Below, one piece after another: positions 1 to 8,874 of a stretch of DNA of 64,000 nucleotides; the first letter of the stretch is position 1, and every line of letters begins with the position of its first letter. Position numbers and translations under genes: made by a program. This DNA comes from Pedobacter psychrotolerans (lineage in GTDB: Bacteria > Bacteroidota > Bacteroidia > Sphingobacteriales > Sphingobacteriaceae). Under the pieces are notes generated by a model. That model did not search any database. It saw nothing but the letters and a program-made list of their open reading frames with translations, and was not told where the DNA came from. The DNA is taken from the NCBI RefSeq assembly GCF_004340665.1, contig NZ_SLWO01000004.1, positions 372,001 to 436,000 of the forward strand, written 5' to 3'.

Positions 1-119
1 CGGCAGATGTAGGTTAGCCTTTTTTTTGAAACTCATTTCTCTACATATTTAAATCGGAAATAAGAAACCATCCTCTGATTTCTAATCACTATTAACCATT
101 TATTTAAACAAAAAAGATT

Positions 120-452
120 ATGAAAAAATTATTCTTTGCATTGATTTGCACCGCGATTTGCTTTAGCGCATCAGCTAACGATTTAACTCCAAAAAGGGAA
201 TCACCAACGGAGGCAAAAGTAGAAACATTGAAAAAATCGGGTGAGGTAAAAACGATTATTGTGGAACAGGCTGGTAAGGAGGTCTCAAATTTATTTCGTA
301 GGCAAATGAATTTTACATTTACCGATGCCTGTGGAACACAAACTACAATATATGTTTCAGGTGCAAGTAGTGCATCTAATCATTCACTGTGGCAGTTCGC
401 ATGGGATCACTTTAAAGACAATCTTATAACTGGTTGTTTCTGGGTAGGATAA
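120..452 (+). CDS. small secreted protein, tandem paralog 1
   Basis: This is a 110-residue protein of no family I recognise. Residues 1-19 form a clear Sec signal peptide (a KK pair, a hydrophobic core, then SASA before NDL). The mature part is polar and variable up to about residue 58, followed by a conserved block with FTFTDACGT and YVSGA, and it ends in GCFWVG. The two mature cysteines (in DACG and near the C terminus) are both kept in the next gene, so a disulfide in the periplasm or outside the cell is likely. The next gene, 24 bases downstream, has the same plan: signal ending FSASANDL, an LxRR motif, FTDACGT, VSGA and a terminal GCF. This is a tandem duplication. The window starts just upstream, so further copies may exist. 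Function unknown. Confidence 0.75.
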   Translation: MKKLFFALICTAICFSASANDLTPKRESPTEAKVETLKKSGEVKTIIVEQAGKEVSNLFRRQMNFTFTDACGTQTTIYVSGASSASNHSLWQFAWDHFKDNLITGCFWVG

Positions 453-476
453 TAATAGAAATATAAAGAAAAAGTT

Positions 477-809
477 ATGAGAAAAATATTTTTCGCAGTT
501 ATATGCGCACTAATAGGATTTAGTGCATCTGCTAACGATTTAAAATTGAAGGTTTCTCCAGTAGCCAAGTTATTTAAAAATGTTGCAATTGAAAAAAACG
601 TCTATTTAGATGTGAGCAACAAACAAAGTAGCTTGTTACGCAGGGCAAAAACCTTTCAGTTTACCGATGCATGTGGCACGAAATGGAATATACATGTATC
701 TGGCGCTAACCATGTTGATGATATGACGTTAATGCAATCTGCTGTAAATTATTTTGACAACGGTATTGCTGATGGTTGGTTTGGTGACGGTTGTTTTCAC
801 CCCTATTAA
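477..809 (+). CDS. small secreted protein, tandem paralog 2
   Basis: This 110-residue paralog of the preceding gene has the same length and signal peptide type (cleavage near SASA-NDL), and shares the motifs LLRR, FQFTDACGT, HVSGA and a near-terminal GCF. The region between the signal and the FTDACGT block has diverged strongly, while the C-terminal block is kept, so the C-terminal half is probably the functional fold. It is followed after 22 bases by a GLPGLI-family gene and then a TonB-type receptor, all in the same direction, which suggests one transcription unit. No known domain is recognised. Confidence 0.75.
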   Translation: MRKIFFAVICALIGFSASANDLKLKVSPVAKLFKNVAIEKNVYLDVSNKQSSLLRRAKTFQFTDACGTKWNIHVSGANHVDDMTLMQSAVNYFDNGIADGWFGDGCFHPY

Positions 810-831
810 TATAACATAATTAAACAAGAGG

Positions 832-1695
832 ATGGTTTCTTTTAACTCCAATATGATGAACAGCTATTTAAAATTTATAATACCCACAATCTTTTTAGGC
901 GCTTTATTTTCGTTCAAATACAAAGACACCAGGCAAAAAGATTTACCTACTGCAATTGCTTACTATCATTTTTACCACATTAAAGACAGTACCCAAACGG
1001 GTAGATTATATAGTGAAGATTTTATCCTTGCTTTTAATACCAAAAAAAGTGTTTACAGTAGTCAAACCCGGGTAAAGCAAGATTCTACCGTTCAGGCTAT
1101 TTTAGCTGCAGCAGAAGCCAAAAATAGCGATGTAGTTGATATGGGAACCTATTTACCGGTTACCGAAGATGATATTTACATCGACAATGGCAAGATTTCA
1201 ATTGTAAAAAATACCCCCCAACAACGTTATTTAATTACCGAAGTTTCTGGTAAAATCGATTGGAAGATTGATAAGGAAACCAAAGATCTGTTGGGTTATA
1301 CTTGCCAAAAGGCCACTGGTATTTGCAAAGGCAGAAAATATACAGCCTGGTTTACAACAGATATCCCGGCAAGCTTTGGCCCATGGAAACTACAGGGTTT
1401 ACCTGGTTTAATATTGGAAGCCTATGATGACCGTCATTTCATAAAATTTACCTGTACAAAGTTGGTCACTCAAGGCAATCTGCAAACTGTTAAGTCAATT
1501 AATATTCCATCCGATGCAATTTCAACAACCAACAAAGAGTATGAGCAAATGAAGAAAGCACAAGCTGATGGCTTCAACATGTTCGGCAACGATAGCGGAA
1601 TTACCGTTGATAAGATCACCTCAAACGGCGGAAATACTAACGCTGGCCCAAAGAAAAAATTCACCATTAACTATCCCTTGGAATTAACCGATTAA
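832..1695 (+). CDS. GLPGLI family exported protein
   Basis: The protein (287 residues) carries the diagnostic GLPGLI hexapeptide at residues 189-194 inside FGPWKLQGLPGLILEA, the signature of a Bacteroidota-specific family of exported proteins of unknown biochemical role. An N-terminal hydrophobic stretch (about residues 13-28) looks like a signal peptide or anchor. Two cysteines (residues 158 and 165) sit just before the motif. The start is uncertain: the first ATG has a purine-rich stretch almost touching it, and ATGATG 21-24 bases later gives an equally good signal peptide. The receptor gene begins 11 bases downstream. Pairing of GLPGLI proteins with a TonB-type receptor carrying a carboxypeptidase-regulatory domain is common in this phylum. 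Confidence 0.85.
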   Translation: MVSFNSNMMNSYLKFIIPTIFLGALFSFKYKDTRQKDLPTAIAYYHFYHIKDSTQTGRLYSEDFILAFNTKKSVYSSQTRVKQDSTVQAILAAAEAKNSDVVDMGTYLPVTEDDIYIDNGKISIVKNTPQQRYLITEVSGKIDWKIDKETKDLLGYTCQKATGICKGRKYTAWFTTDIPASFGPWKLQGLPGLILEAYDDRHFIKFTCTKLVTQGNLQTVKSINIPSDAISTTNKEYEQMKKAQADGFNMFGNDSGITVDKITSNGGNTNAGPKKKFTINYPLELTD

Positions 1696-1705
1696 GCGCA
1701 AAAAT

Positions 1706-4378
1706 TTGTTAAAGAAAGGCTTCCTTTTATGTTTAACACTATTATTTTGTGCGACGTTTTTATCCGCACAAAATACCGTATCTATAAGTGGTTCGGTAAA
1801 AGATAGTATCGGCAATCCGGTTGCTTCGGCATCAATAGCTATCGTAAACCAAGCTGGGGCAGGCGTTACCTTTGGTACAACAAATGATAAGGGTTTGTTT
1901 AAATGTGATTTCCAAATCGGTTATGAAAGCTACTCTATAAAAGTAACTGCAATGGGTTTCCAGCAGTTTTACCAGGCCATTGAACAAAAAAACAACGAGC
2001 TGTTAAACGTAGTGCTTAAGCAAAAAAGTTATAAGCTTACGGAGGTTACCATCAAATCAAACACTAAAATCAGCTTATCAAGCGATACCTTGAAATACAG
2101 CGTTAAAGGTTTTCAGGAATCAAACGATCGGGTGATTGGTGATGTGATCAACCGCTTACCAGGCATTAAAATCGATGAAAATGGGGCTATAAGTTATAAC
2201 GGTAAGCGCATTACCAATGTTTATATTGATGGTGATAATTTATTAGATGGCCGCTACAAGATGGCTACCAACAATGTTCCTGTGGGTGCTGTAGAGCAGG
2301 TGCAGGTGATAGAATGCGATCAACCCGTAAAAGCGCTGAATGGTTTTGTAAGCAGCAATAATGTTTCGCTCAACATCAAACTTACCGATAGTGCCAGAAC
2401 GATGATGGTGAATTCGGCTTATCTGGGTGCAGGAAATAAGGCCCATGTGGCCGAGCTTAATAACCTAATCTTCAATAAAAAGATCAAAGCCATCAACACC
2501 TTTAAAACCAACAACATTGGCGAAAATCTCGAAGCCGAACAGGCGGTTTTAGGACAGTCTTTTAACAATGAAGTGGCATTAAAACTACCTAAAACCTTCC
2601 TATCAATGGAAAGTGAAACCTTGCCAAACATGAAAGAAAAGTATTATTTATTAAATAATGACTATGCTGGCAGCCTAAATGCTTTGATAAAAATGAAAGC
2701 CGATTGGGGCTTGCGCCTAAATTTATCTACCCTTCAGTTGAAACGAAAATTTCAATATAATAACACCATAAATTATTTTTTAGGCACTACCGATACCATC
2801 CGGTTTAATGCAGATCAAGACAACGTTTATAAATTAAATCAATGGCACGCCGAAGCGCAATTTGAAAAAAACAGCAAATCCATTTATTTAAAATCAATCA
2901 CTAAATTGGAAATTCCAAAATGGAAAAGGAATGGCAGTACATTACAAAATGAACAAGGTTTCGGGCAGAGCCAACCTACAAAACAGTTATCCATTAGTAA
3001 TGAAACCAATTTGGTAAAGGCTTTAGGCGTGAATAACATTTTGCAATACAATGGTTTGGTACAATATTATAGAGTAGATGAAAACCTGGAAATTGCGCCA
3101 GGCATTCAGCAAAATATTGTCAATGGTGGCGCCGGCTACTTAGCGTTAAACCAGCGAGCCAGTACTAAAAACATATTCATCAATCAATCTGCCACTTTTA
3201 AAACCAAGTTTAATTGCTTTGTTTTATCCGCAGCCGCCGGCGCTTCCTTCGAACACAATCAATTAAACAGCCATCTATATAAAACCGATAGCACTAATAA
3301 TACCTCATCAGTTGGGAACCAATTTAAAAACGATATCGGGTTTAGTAATTTAGGCTTATACGGAAGAATTTCGGCACTTTATCTTTTGAAAAAGAGTTCG
3401 ATTAATTTGGAGGCAAGTCCAACGCTCAATAACATCAGTTATTCCGATTCGGAGAGAAGCACTGCTAAAAAGAACACGTATTTTGTGTTCAATCCGATGA
3501 TAGAATTTAGAAAAACCCTGGGAAAGTACAGTGAACTGAATACAAGATTTGCCCAACAAACGCAATTTGGACAAGTTAACGATATTTACGGTGGCACTAT
3601 CTTAGTTAACTACCGGCAATTTAATTTTAACGACACACCTTTGCCGAAAACAGATCTGACTAACATTAATTTAAGGTATTCTTACCGAAAACCACTAAAA
3701 ATGCTTTTTTACAACCTAATGCTTGGCTTCGACAGAACTAATCAAAACTTTATCAATTCTTATACTTTGGATAGCGGACTGACAAAATCAGTGGCTATCG
3801 ATTTCAGGAACACTATAGATCAATATTCATTAAATGGCAACATATCTAAATACATTTTTTCACTCGAAATAAATATTGCTGCGCATGGAAGCTTAGGCAT
3901 GCAAAAAGGAAACAATTTTTATAACGGTGAGATTACGCCCTTTAAAACCTACCAGCTGAACACTGGATTAAGCTTAAGAAAAAAGCTATTTGCGAAAGTT
4001 ACACTATCGGTAGCCGGAGACTTAAGCAGATCATTAAATAAACAAGAAAGTTTAGGTGGACCGATTGAAAATGAATCGGCAAACGAAAGAATAAAGGGCG
4101 AATGGTTACACAACTTGAGTTCAGGGTTTTCTTATGTCCTAACCTATAATTTCGTTTCTTACCGTCAGTTTTCGCATGAACCTATCCGTAATCAGTTTTT
4201 AGATTTCAACTTAAAATATGCACCCACCAACTGGAAAAGCTTCTTCGAATTTCAATGCGTCAATTTGATTAATCAGCGAGCCTACCAGCAAATTAGTTCG
4301 TCTGCGAACCAATTATCAACTTACCAAATGCCATTGCGATCAAGAACCTTTCTAATCAAGTATTCATTTACTTTTTAA
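1706..4378 (+). CDS. TonB-dependent receptor-like outer membrane protein with carboxypeptidase-regulatory domain
   Basis: This 890-residue outer-membrane receptor has a signal peptide at residues 1-21 (ending SAQ), a carboxypeptidase-regulatory-like beta-sandwich (about 22-110), a plug-like domain (about 115-225, with VYIDGDNLLDG) and a long beta-barrel ending in an aromatic residue (SFTF). It lacks the SusC features seen at 15.5 kb and has no SusD neighbour. The start is the rare codon TTG, because the same frame has a stop at 1685-1687 and no ATG for about 80 codons, whereas the TTG gives a proper KK plus hydrophobic signal. The substrate is unknown. Being directly downstream of the GLPGLI and small secreted genes suggests it handles or assembles an exported peptide or cofactor, but that is inference. 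Confidence 0.85.
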   Translation: MLKKGFLLCLTLLFCATFLSAQNTVSISGSVKDSIGNPVASASIAIVNQAGAGVTFGTTNDKGLFKCDFQIGYESYSIKVTAMGFQQFYQAIEQKNNELLNVVLKQKSYKLTEVTIKSNTKISLSSDTLKYSVKGFQESNDRVIGDVINRLPGIKIDENGAISYNGKRITNVYIDGDNLLDGRYKMATNNVPVGAVEQVQVIECDQPVKALNGFVSSNNVSLNIKLTDSARTMMVNSAYLGAGNKAHVAELNNLIFNKKIKAINTFKTNNIGENLEAEQAVLGQSFNNEVALKLPKTFLSMESETLPNMKEKYYLLNNDYAGSLNALIKMKADWGLRLNLSTLQLKRKFQYNNTINYFLGTTDTIRFNADQDNVYKLNQWHAEAQFEKNSKSIYLKSITKLEIPKWKRNGSTLQNEQGFGQSQPTKQLSISNETNLVKALGVNNILQYNGLVQYYRVDENLEIAPGIQQNIVNGGAGYLALNQRASTKNIFINQSATFKTKFNCFVLSAAAGASFEHNQLNSHLYKTDSTNNTSSVGNQFKNDIGFSNLGLYGRISALYLLKKSSINLEASPTLNNISYSDSERSTAKKNTYFVFNPMIEFRKTLGKYSELNTRFAQQTQFGQVNDIYGGTILVNYRQFNFNDTPLPKTDLTNINLRYSYRKPLKMLFYNLMLGFDRTNQNFINSYTLDSGLTKSVAIDFRNTIDQYSLNGNISKYIFSLEINIAAHGSLGMQKGNNFYNGEITPFKTYQLNTGLSLRKKLFAKVTLSVAGDLSRSLNKQESLGGPIENESANERIKGEWLHNLSSGFSYVLTYNFVSYRQFSHEPIRNQFLDFNLKYAPTNWKSFFEFQCVNLINQRAYQQISSSANQLSTYQMPLRSRTFLIKYSFTF

Positions 4379-5017
4379 GCAAAAATTTTCAAATAATCGT
4401 ACAGAACGTGTAAATAATAATGTAGGGCTATCAAATAGCTGCTAGATAACAACTATTCGTATTTTAGAGCGCAATTAAGAAGAACTCTTACTTCCATTCC
4501 TATACAATTAAAGTCTCCTCATTCAATCAAAGGATGCATCATACAAATTAGGGTTCAAATACCCTCAGTCTTTCAGTAGGCTTTTTAAAACCAAAACTAA
4601 AGTATCTCCTGCACATTTTAGAACAACATTCAATTGACTTTCGAAAACACTAGGTACCAGTATTGAGAAGCGGCAAATAACTTAGTAACTCCACATAAAT
4701 CTATCCTAAAAACAATCCATTAATACTCTTCTTATTTTGATCAAAAAACGAAGGTATCCACCCCCTACTGTATATCTTTCTTTCAGCTGTAAGTTTATAT
4801 GCACCAATTACGGCAAAGAGAAAAAATGTCCCACAAAGCGATTATTTGCTGGTTCAGACCTTAATAGTATTTTAAGGGGCCTTATCCAAAAGATTGGAAA
4901 AAGCTGGAACTGACATATTCAGAACAAGTGAAAACACAAAACCAGGAAAACCAACACCAATGCCAAACCAGAACAATATTTAAAGAACTTTAAATGTTGG
5001 AATAGAAGCAACAGAAA
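4379..5017. other. gene-free spacer
   Basis: There are 639 bases with no convincing reading frame, RNA or repeat. The last 120 bases are A-rich on the + strand leading into the small gene at 5018. The region marks the break between the receptor cluster and the accessory region. Confidence 0.5.
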
Positions 5018-5284
5018 ATGACAGAAAAACAAAAGAAACTTTATAAAGCAATTGACGAAATTCTTTGGAAAGACTGGGACCCAATTGGTGTAAATGACAT
5101 TGAAGATATTAGAGACGAATATCAAGACTATACACGTCATATATTCAGACTAACAATTGACGGAGCGGACAAAGTCAAAATTGCTGAACATCTTTTTAAA
5201 ATTGAAACTGTAAATATGGGAATGGATGGAAATAAAATTCATTGCGAAAAAATTGCTGAAAAAATATTAAGCCAAATCGATTAA
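5018..5284 (+). CDS. small cytoplasmic protein of unknown function
   Basis: The gene encodes an 88-residue soluble protein with no signal peptide or membrane segment. It is rich in charged residues and probably helical. Key stretches are LWKDWDPIGVND near residues 16-27, YTRHIFRL around 40-47 and IAEHLFKIE. The pattern W-D-P-x-G followed by H-I-F and a second helix resembles the small DUF1871-type (YugE-like) proteins of Firmicutes, but this is recalled by eye and needs a profile search. It stands alone, with no toxin or effector partner visible on either side, so an immunity-protein role cannot be argued. Confidence 0.6.
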   Translation: MTEKQKKLYKAIDEILWKDWDPIGVNDIEDIRDEYQDYTRHIFRLTIDGADKVKIAEHLFKIETVNMGMDGNKIHCEKIAEKILSQID

Positions 5285-5651
5285 AAAAAAGGAACGGCTA
5301 TGAAGGGTTTCGTGATATTGGGACTAAACTACGAAATTCGATGGCAATTCTTCGATTGAGCTTTTATATAAAATAAAGATTTGTGCTTCGATTTTGCAAG
5401 CCGTTTCGGAGTCTGGATGTTATTTCTTTACCGGCTCTGACGAAACAACAAAGGCTGAGTTCAATGTAGCGTTTTCAACAATTTAATCGTATAAATAGCG
5501 GCCGGGAGGATGTTCTCAAGGATACTTTCTTCATGTGCGACAAATAAGTTTTAAAAAAATTAATTATTTCATAGTAGTGACAGACACCAAATGCCTGATT
5601 AGCGGAAGTTAACTTAAAATGTTAAATACTATTATCTAAGCTCAATATAAT
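5285..5651. other. gene-free spacer
   Basis: These 367 bases hold no recognisable gene, RNA or repeat that I can support. Confidence 0.45.
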
Positions 5652-6659
5652 ATGCAAGCAAAAACAATATTGACAGTTTTATTAATAAGTGTTGGAATAG
5701 CCGTCCAATCATGTAAACGAAATAACCCAGTTGTTCCAAAAAGCGAGCAAACCGTTCCGAAAATTGAAGATATTTTGAACGGAAATGATCAAAATCTGAT
5801 CAGCCTACTAAATAAGGTACGGGGAAGCGTTGGAAGACGTGGCCCCGGATCAAAAACAATTTGGAGTAGAAAAAACGATTATGGTTTGGGACTTTATATA
5901 AGCGCCAACCATGTTTATAACATATCCGGATGGAATTCCCGAAACGCCCAATTCTTTGACTTATCGTCCGAAAACACGGGCATTTTTGAAACATCGCAAA
6001 TTCCTCCGACTAATGGAGGTATCGATTTAGGAAATACATTGGTGGCAGATTTCCCTCTCATTCATTTTGATATTTCTTCCGGTGCCACTAATACGACCCT
6101 ACTGCCGGGAGAAGATTTTTATCTAGGAATAATTGATAATCAACGAACTCCGCAAGGCCCTTTTCCCAAATACCCTGAACTTGTTAAAACGTCTGAACCA
6201 TTGCAGCTATACGATCCCGAGCATAGGACAAAAGCAACACAAACATGGAATACCGCTGTAGCAGGCGAAAAAGTCATTGCGGTTGGTTATCCTCAGGATA
6301 ATATCAACTACCCGAACGGAGCAGTAGCTTATGGAAAGGTATTATCCAATAAAGAAGCAGCGGAAGCAATCCAAAAATTGAAGATTGCAGGCGATGCCGA
6401 AGGAGATATCCCGTATAATGCGAGTGCCGAATTCTTTACAGAAGCGCAAGCGATCGCTGGAATGAGCGGCGGGGGCATATTTAATTCCTCGGGACAATTA
6501 TTGGGAATTATGGTGAGAGCAAGCGATAAGGAAGGTGCTCCTAAAATCATAAGATCAGTAAAAATATCCTATATTAAACCTGTCTTAACAGAATTTTATA
6601 ATGGTTTATCCGAAGTAGACAAGATCAAAGTAAGCCCATTTATAAGGGGCGAATTATGA
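5652..6659 (+). CDS. lipoprotein trypsin-like serine protease
   Basis: A 335-residue predicted lipoprotein whose signal ends in a lipobox with Cys21. The body looks like a chymotrypsin-fold (S1, Trypsin_2-type) peptidase. The expected catalytic His is H87 in YISANHVY and the serine is S272 in GMSGGGIF, followed by the usual QLLGIMV strand. The acidic residue is probably D133 or D140 in the VADFPLIHFD stretch. A VAVGYP-like strand (IAVGYPQD) precedes the serine, as in these enzymes. It has no PDZ domain, so it is not a DegP/HtrA protein. It would act in the periplasm or at the outer-membrane surface. It is monocistronic, with no obvious substrate gene nearby. Confidence 0.75.
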   Translation: MQAKTILTVLLISVGIAVQSCKRNNPVVPKSEQTVPKIEDILNGNDQNLISLLNKVRGSVGRRGPGSKTIWSRKNDYGLGLYISANHVYNISGWNSRNAQFFDLSSENTGIFETSQIPPTNGGIDLGNTLVADFPLIHFDISSGATNTTLLPGEDFYLGIIDNQRTPQGPFPKYPELVKTSEPLQLYDPEHRTKATQTWNTAVAGEKVIAVGYPQDNINYPNGAVAYGKVLSNKEAAEAIQKLKIAGDAEGDIPYNASAEFFTEAQAIAGMSGGGIFNSSGQLLGIMVRASDKEGAPKIIRSVKISYIKPVLTEFYNGLSEVDKIKVSPFIRGEL

Positions 6660-6764
6660 TAAATCGGCAGATTTAAGCAAGGTTGCTGCAACCTCCTAAA
6701 TACAGGGTATTTCAGATGTCTGCCAAAATTGACATCTTTGAATACAAAGGAAAAACCTATACTA

Positions 6765-6965
6765 ATGAGATTACCACTTTTTATCCTATTTCTTTTAGGC
6801 TATAGTTTAACAGCAACAGCCCAGCTTACAGTTAAGCTATATGAGGATAAATCGTATATCAACAAGTTAGAACAACAATATGCTAAATCCGGATATGATA
6901 GTATAAAAGCATCTAGCCTTTGTAGTATACAAAAGCACCTTTCTAATGTTGAAAGCCATAGGTAA
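6765..6965 (+). pseudogene. truncated exported protein, 5' remnant
   Basis: This is a 66-codon frame starting at ATG 6765 with a good signal peptide (LPLFILFLLGYSLTATAQ). The mature sequence, with SYINKLEQQYAKSGYDSIKASSLCSIQK, looks like the start of a tetratricopeptide-repeat region as found in Bacteroidota sensor kinases. It ends abruptly at TAG after HLSNVESHR, with nothing similar downstream, so it is probably the stump of a longer gene cut by deletion. A TTG at 6729 could extend it by 12 codons but would spoil the signal peptide. It might instead be a genuine small secreted protein. Confidence 0.45.
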
Positions 6966-7083
6966 ATTCGATAGGTTTTGTAGTACCAAATGTATACTCT
7001 GTGAACAAGTTAACAACGGCAGTAAAAATGCGATACTGGCAAATATTTTAAACTTCATCCTATTTAGCAGGATAATTCCAAAA

Positions 7084-7986
7084 TTATAATTTCTGTTGTT
7101 CTGAATCAATTAAGTTGCGTATCTTCTCGTCTTTGAAGTTCTTTAAAAATATCTTAATCAGTCTATTGGTCGGGCTCGATGGATATTTTGCCATAAATCT
7201 GTTGAACTCGTCTATATTTTCGGTGTTTATAAATGCTTTTTCAGAACCTTGAAATTCTATTGTTGACGTATTATCTAAGCCGAATAGATAGTCACTCTGA
7301 TAAGATTGGTATTGGTCCCGTATTTTATTCCTGAGTTTAGATCTCGGATATTTTGATAATAATTTCTCCCAGACAATTATTCTTTCCCCAATCCTTTCAA
7401 AGGATATGAGTAAGGCCGCGTCGGCAACATAGGAAACTTTATTTTCCTCACTTCTGACTGCTATATATTCTTTATAATCATCAGAAACATAGTTTCTGAA
7501 AATGTTATTATAAAAATCATTTTTAGTCTTTATTTCAACTATGCCTTCGCCAATTTCGTCGTAGTCCAGATCATATTTTTTTAAAAGCGCTCCTAGTTTT
7601 TTCACCCTGAGTTGGATTTGGTCATCCTCCTCATAAAATTTGTCTAGTAATCGGATTTCAGAGACTATAATTTTTCCAACGAGGATCTTGTTTGCTTTTA
7701 GATAAGCATCATAAATTTCATCAGCTTCGGTTTTTGAGGCGGTTGAAAGCTTTTCCTCGACTTCCTTCTTCAGGCCACCGACCATAGACAGAAGCTGCTC
7801 AGTTGTCATTTTACGATTTAATGAAGTAATCGTTGTATCACCGACTGATTTGCTCGTGTCAGGATTTGCAAAGGCATTTTTTATACTGTCTGTTTTCAAT
7901 TTGGTATTATTCGCTCTCCTTGTATTATCCCGGCAAGAGACGGTGATAAGGGCAACTAATAGACAACAATAAAATACAGGTTTCAT
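7084..7986 (-). CDS. lipoprotein of unknown function
   Basis: A 300-residue protein with a lipoprotein signal peptide and lipobox Cys18 (ALITVSC). The mature part is highly charged and predicted helical. It has a low-complexity linker at about residues 20-55, a KK/E-rich helical segment at about 60-150 and a C-terminal half with YPRSKLRNKIRDQYQSYQSDY and YPSSPTNRLI. These two YP-S segments look like tetratricopeptide-type or outer-membrane assembly lipoprotein helices, but I cannot name a family. It converges with the truncated gene at 6765-6965. Function unknown. Confidence 0.7.
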   Translation of the reverse strand: MKPVFYCCLLVALITVSCRDNTRRANNTKLKTDSIKNAFANPDTSKSVGDTTITSLNRKMTTEQLLSMVGGLKKEVEEKLSTASKTEADEIYDAYLKANKILVGKIIVSEIRLLDKFYEEDDQIQLRVKKLGALLKKYDLDYDEIGEGIVEIKTKNDFYNNIFRNYVSDDYKEYIAVRSEENKVSYVADAALLISFERIGERIIVWEKLLSKYPRSKLRNKIRDQYQSYQSDYLFGLDNTSTIEFQGSEKAFINTENIDEFNRFMAKYPSSPTNRLIKIFLKNFKDEKIRNLIDSEQQKL

Positions 7987-8560
7987 TGGAAATATTTTAA
8001 TATTTAGATCTTAGGATTTAGCTAAAATACAGAACTTAGTGGTAAACTATGCTATTAGAATTGAATTATAGCCTCACTATACAGCGAAGCCTGATGTTCA
8101 CCGAAACTTGCATTTGTTAAAGTCTGGTGTAGAGCTGTTATTCAATATTTAGCTATTTTTTTTTGGAATGTTTTGCTATTTACATTTTTGTAAAAAGTTA
8201 GACTATGATTCTTATTGGAAAAATTTTAAGTTACTCTACCCAAACTTATCAAATTATAAGGAAAAAGTTCTTGAGTTTAATTTCTCTGTCTTTCTTTTCT
8301 TAAGGACAACTTACCATTTCAATAATAAAGTTCGGTTCCTCTTTTAAAATATCTTCGACATCCTGGCCTTAGATAATAAACAGTCAATGAGCGAATAGTC
8401 ACTTAAAACATTATTCTTTGCTAGTAGATATCATATATTGACGAGAGTAATTGACTATGAATATTATAACATTACCTTTACAAAAAACTTAAGAAATACT
8501 TAAGAACGTGGTTTAACTAAAATATAAAATATTGATAACCAGTTATTTAAATTCATAAAC
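7987..8560. other. very AT-rich gene-free spacer
   Basis: About 570 bases that are clearly more AT-rich than the neighbours, with T- and A-runs and no coding frame I would support. They lie immediately before the tRNA remnant at 8561 and are probably part of the integrated or rearranged DNA there. Confidence 0.5.
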
Positions 8561-8608
8561 AAGAAGACTCATAATCTTTTGGTCCCTGGTTCGAGCCCAA
8601 GTGGGCCA
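8561..8608 (+). pseudogene. 3' half of a tRNA-Met (CAT), att-like remnant
   Basis: The sequence has an anticodon arm with loop CTCATAA (CAT at 8570-8572) closed by AAGA/TCTT-type pairing. A T-arm with TTCGAGC (8590-8596) follows, and then the acceptor 3' strand GTGGGCC. No matching 5' acceptor strand or D-arm exists upstream, where the DNA becomes purely AT-rich. The tRNA therefore begins inside the anticodon arm. A 3' half starting at the anticodon stem-loop is what tyrosine-recombinase integration into a tRNA gene leaves behind. The intact tRNA is not in the window. Confidence 0.7.
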
Positions 8609-8642
8609 ACAAACCCTTCAGTAATACTGAAGGGTTTGTTGG
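8606..8642 (+). terminator. perfect hairpin after the tRNA remnant
   Basis: A 16-bp perfect stem (CCAACAAACCCTTCAG and its complement) closes around a 5-base loop TAATA. It overlaps the last bases of the tRNA acceptor strand. It most likely was the terminator of the tRNA gene. It has no long T-tract after it. Confidence 0.65.
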
Positions 8643-8689
8643 TGTGCGAAAAGTTTCTCTGTAAATAATTTTTAGGCTAATGCTAACCT

Positions 8690-8797
8690 ACTGGTTGGTG
8701 TCTCACCAACCAACCTAAGTTTAGTCTCTTCAATCTGTTGATATCAATTGAAATTATTGGCATGAGTTTTTCAGTTGGTGAGACACCAACCGATAGA
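8690..8797 (+). repeat. paired-hairpin (REP/BIME-like) repeat, copy R1
   Basis: The left hairpin GGTTGGTGTCTCACCAACC is at 8693-8711. The right hairpin, centred on AGA and matching GTTGGTGAGACACCAAC, is at 8774-8790 and is followed by CGATAGATG. The two hairpins are inverted relative to each other around an approximately 62-base AT-rich spacer. The same element recurs at 22.7, 23.2, 23.4, 35.8 and 36.0 kb. Confidence 0.85.
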
Positions 8798-8874
8798 TGG
8801 GTTTTTCACATGCGGCACGTGTGCGCTAGCGATGGGTAATGCCGATTTTGGTAGGCCTCAAATAAAGATTATCA

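Noticed and set aside
5018..5284. Immunity or antitoxin gene
   Set aside because: The size and charge fit, but no toxin, polymorphic C-terminal domain or secretion gene is adjacent.
6867..7109. An 80-codon minus-strand frame
   Set aside because: It overlaps the truncated gene on the opposite strand and the 3' end of the lipoprotein gene, with no recognisable features.
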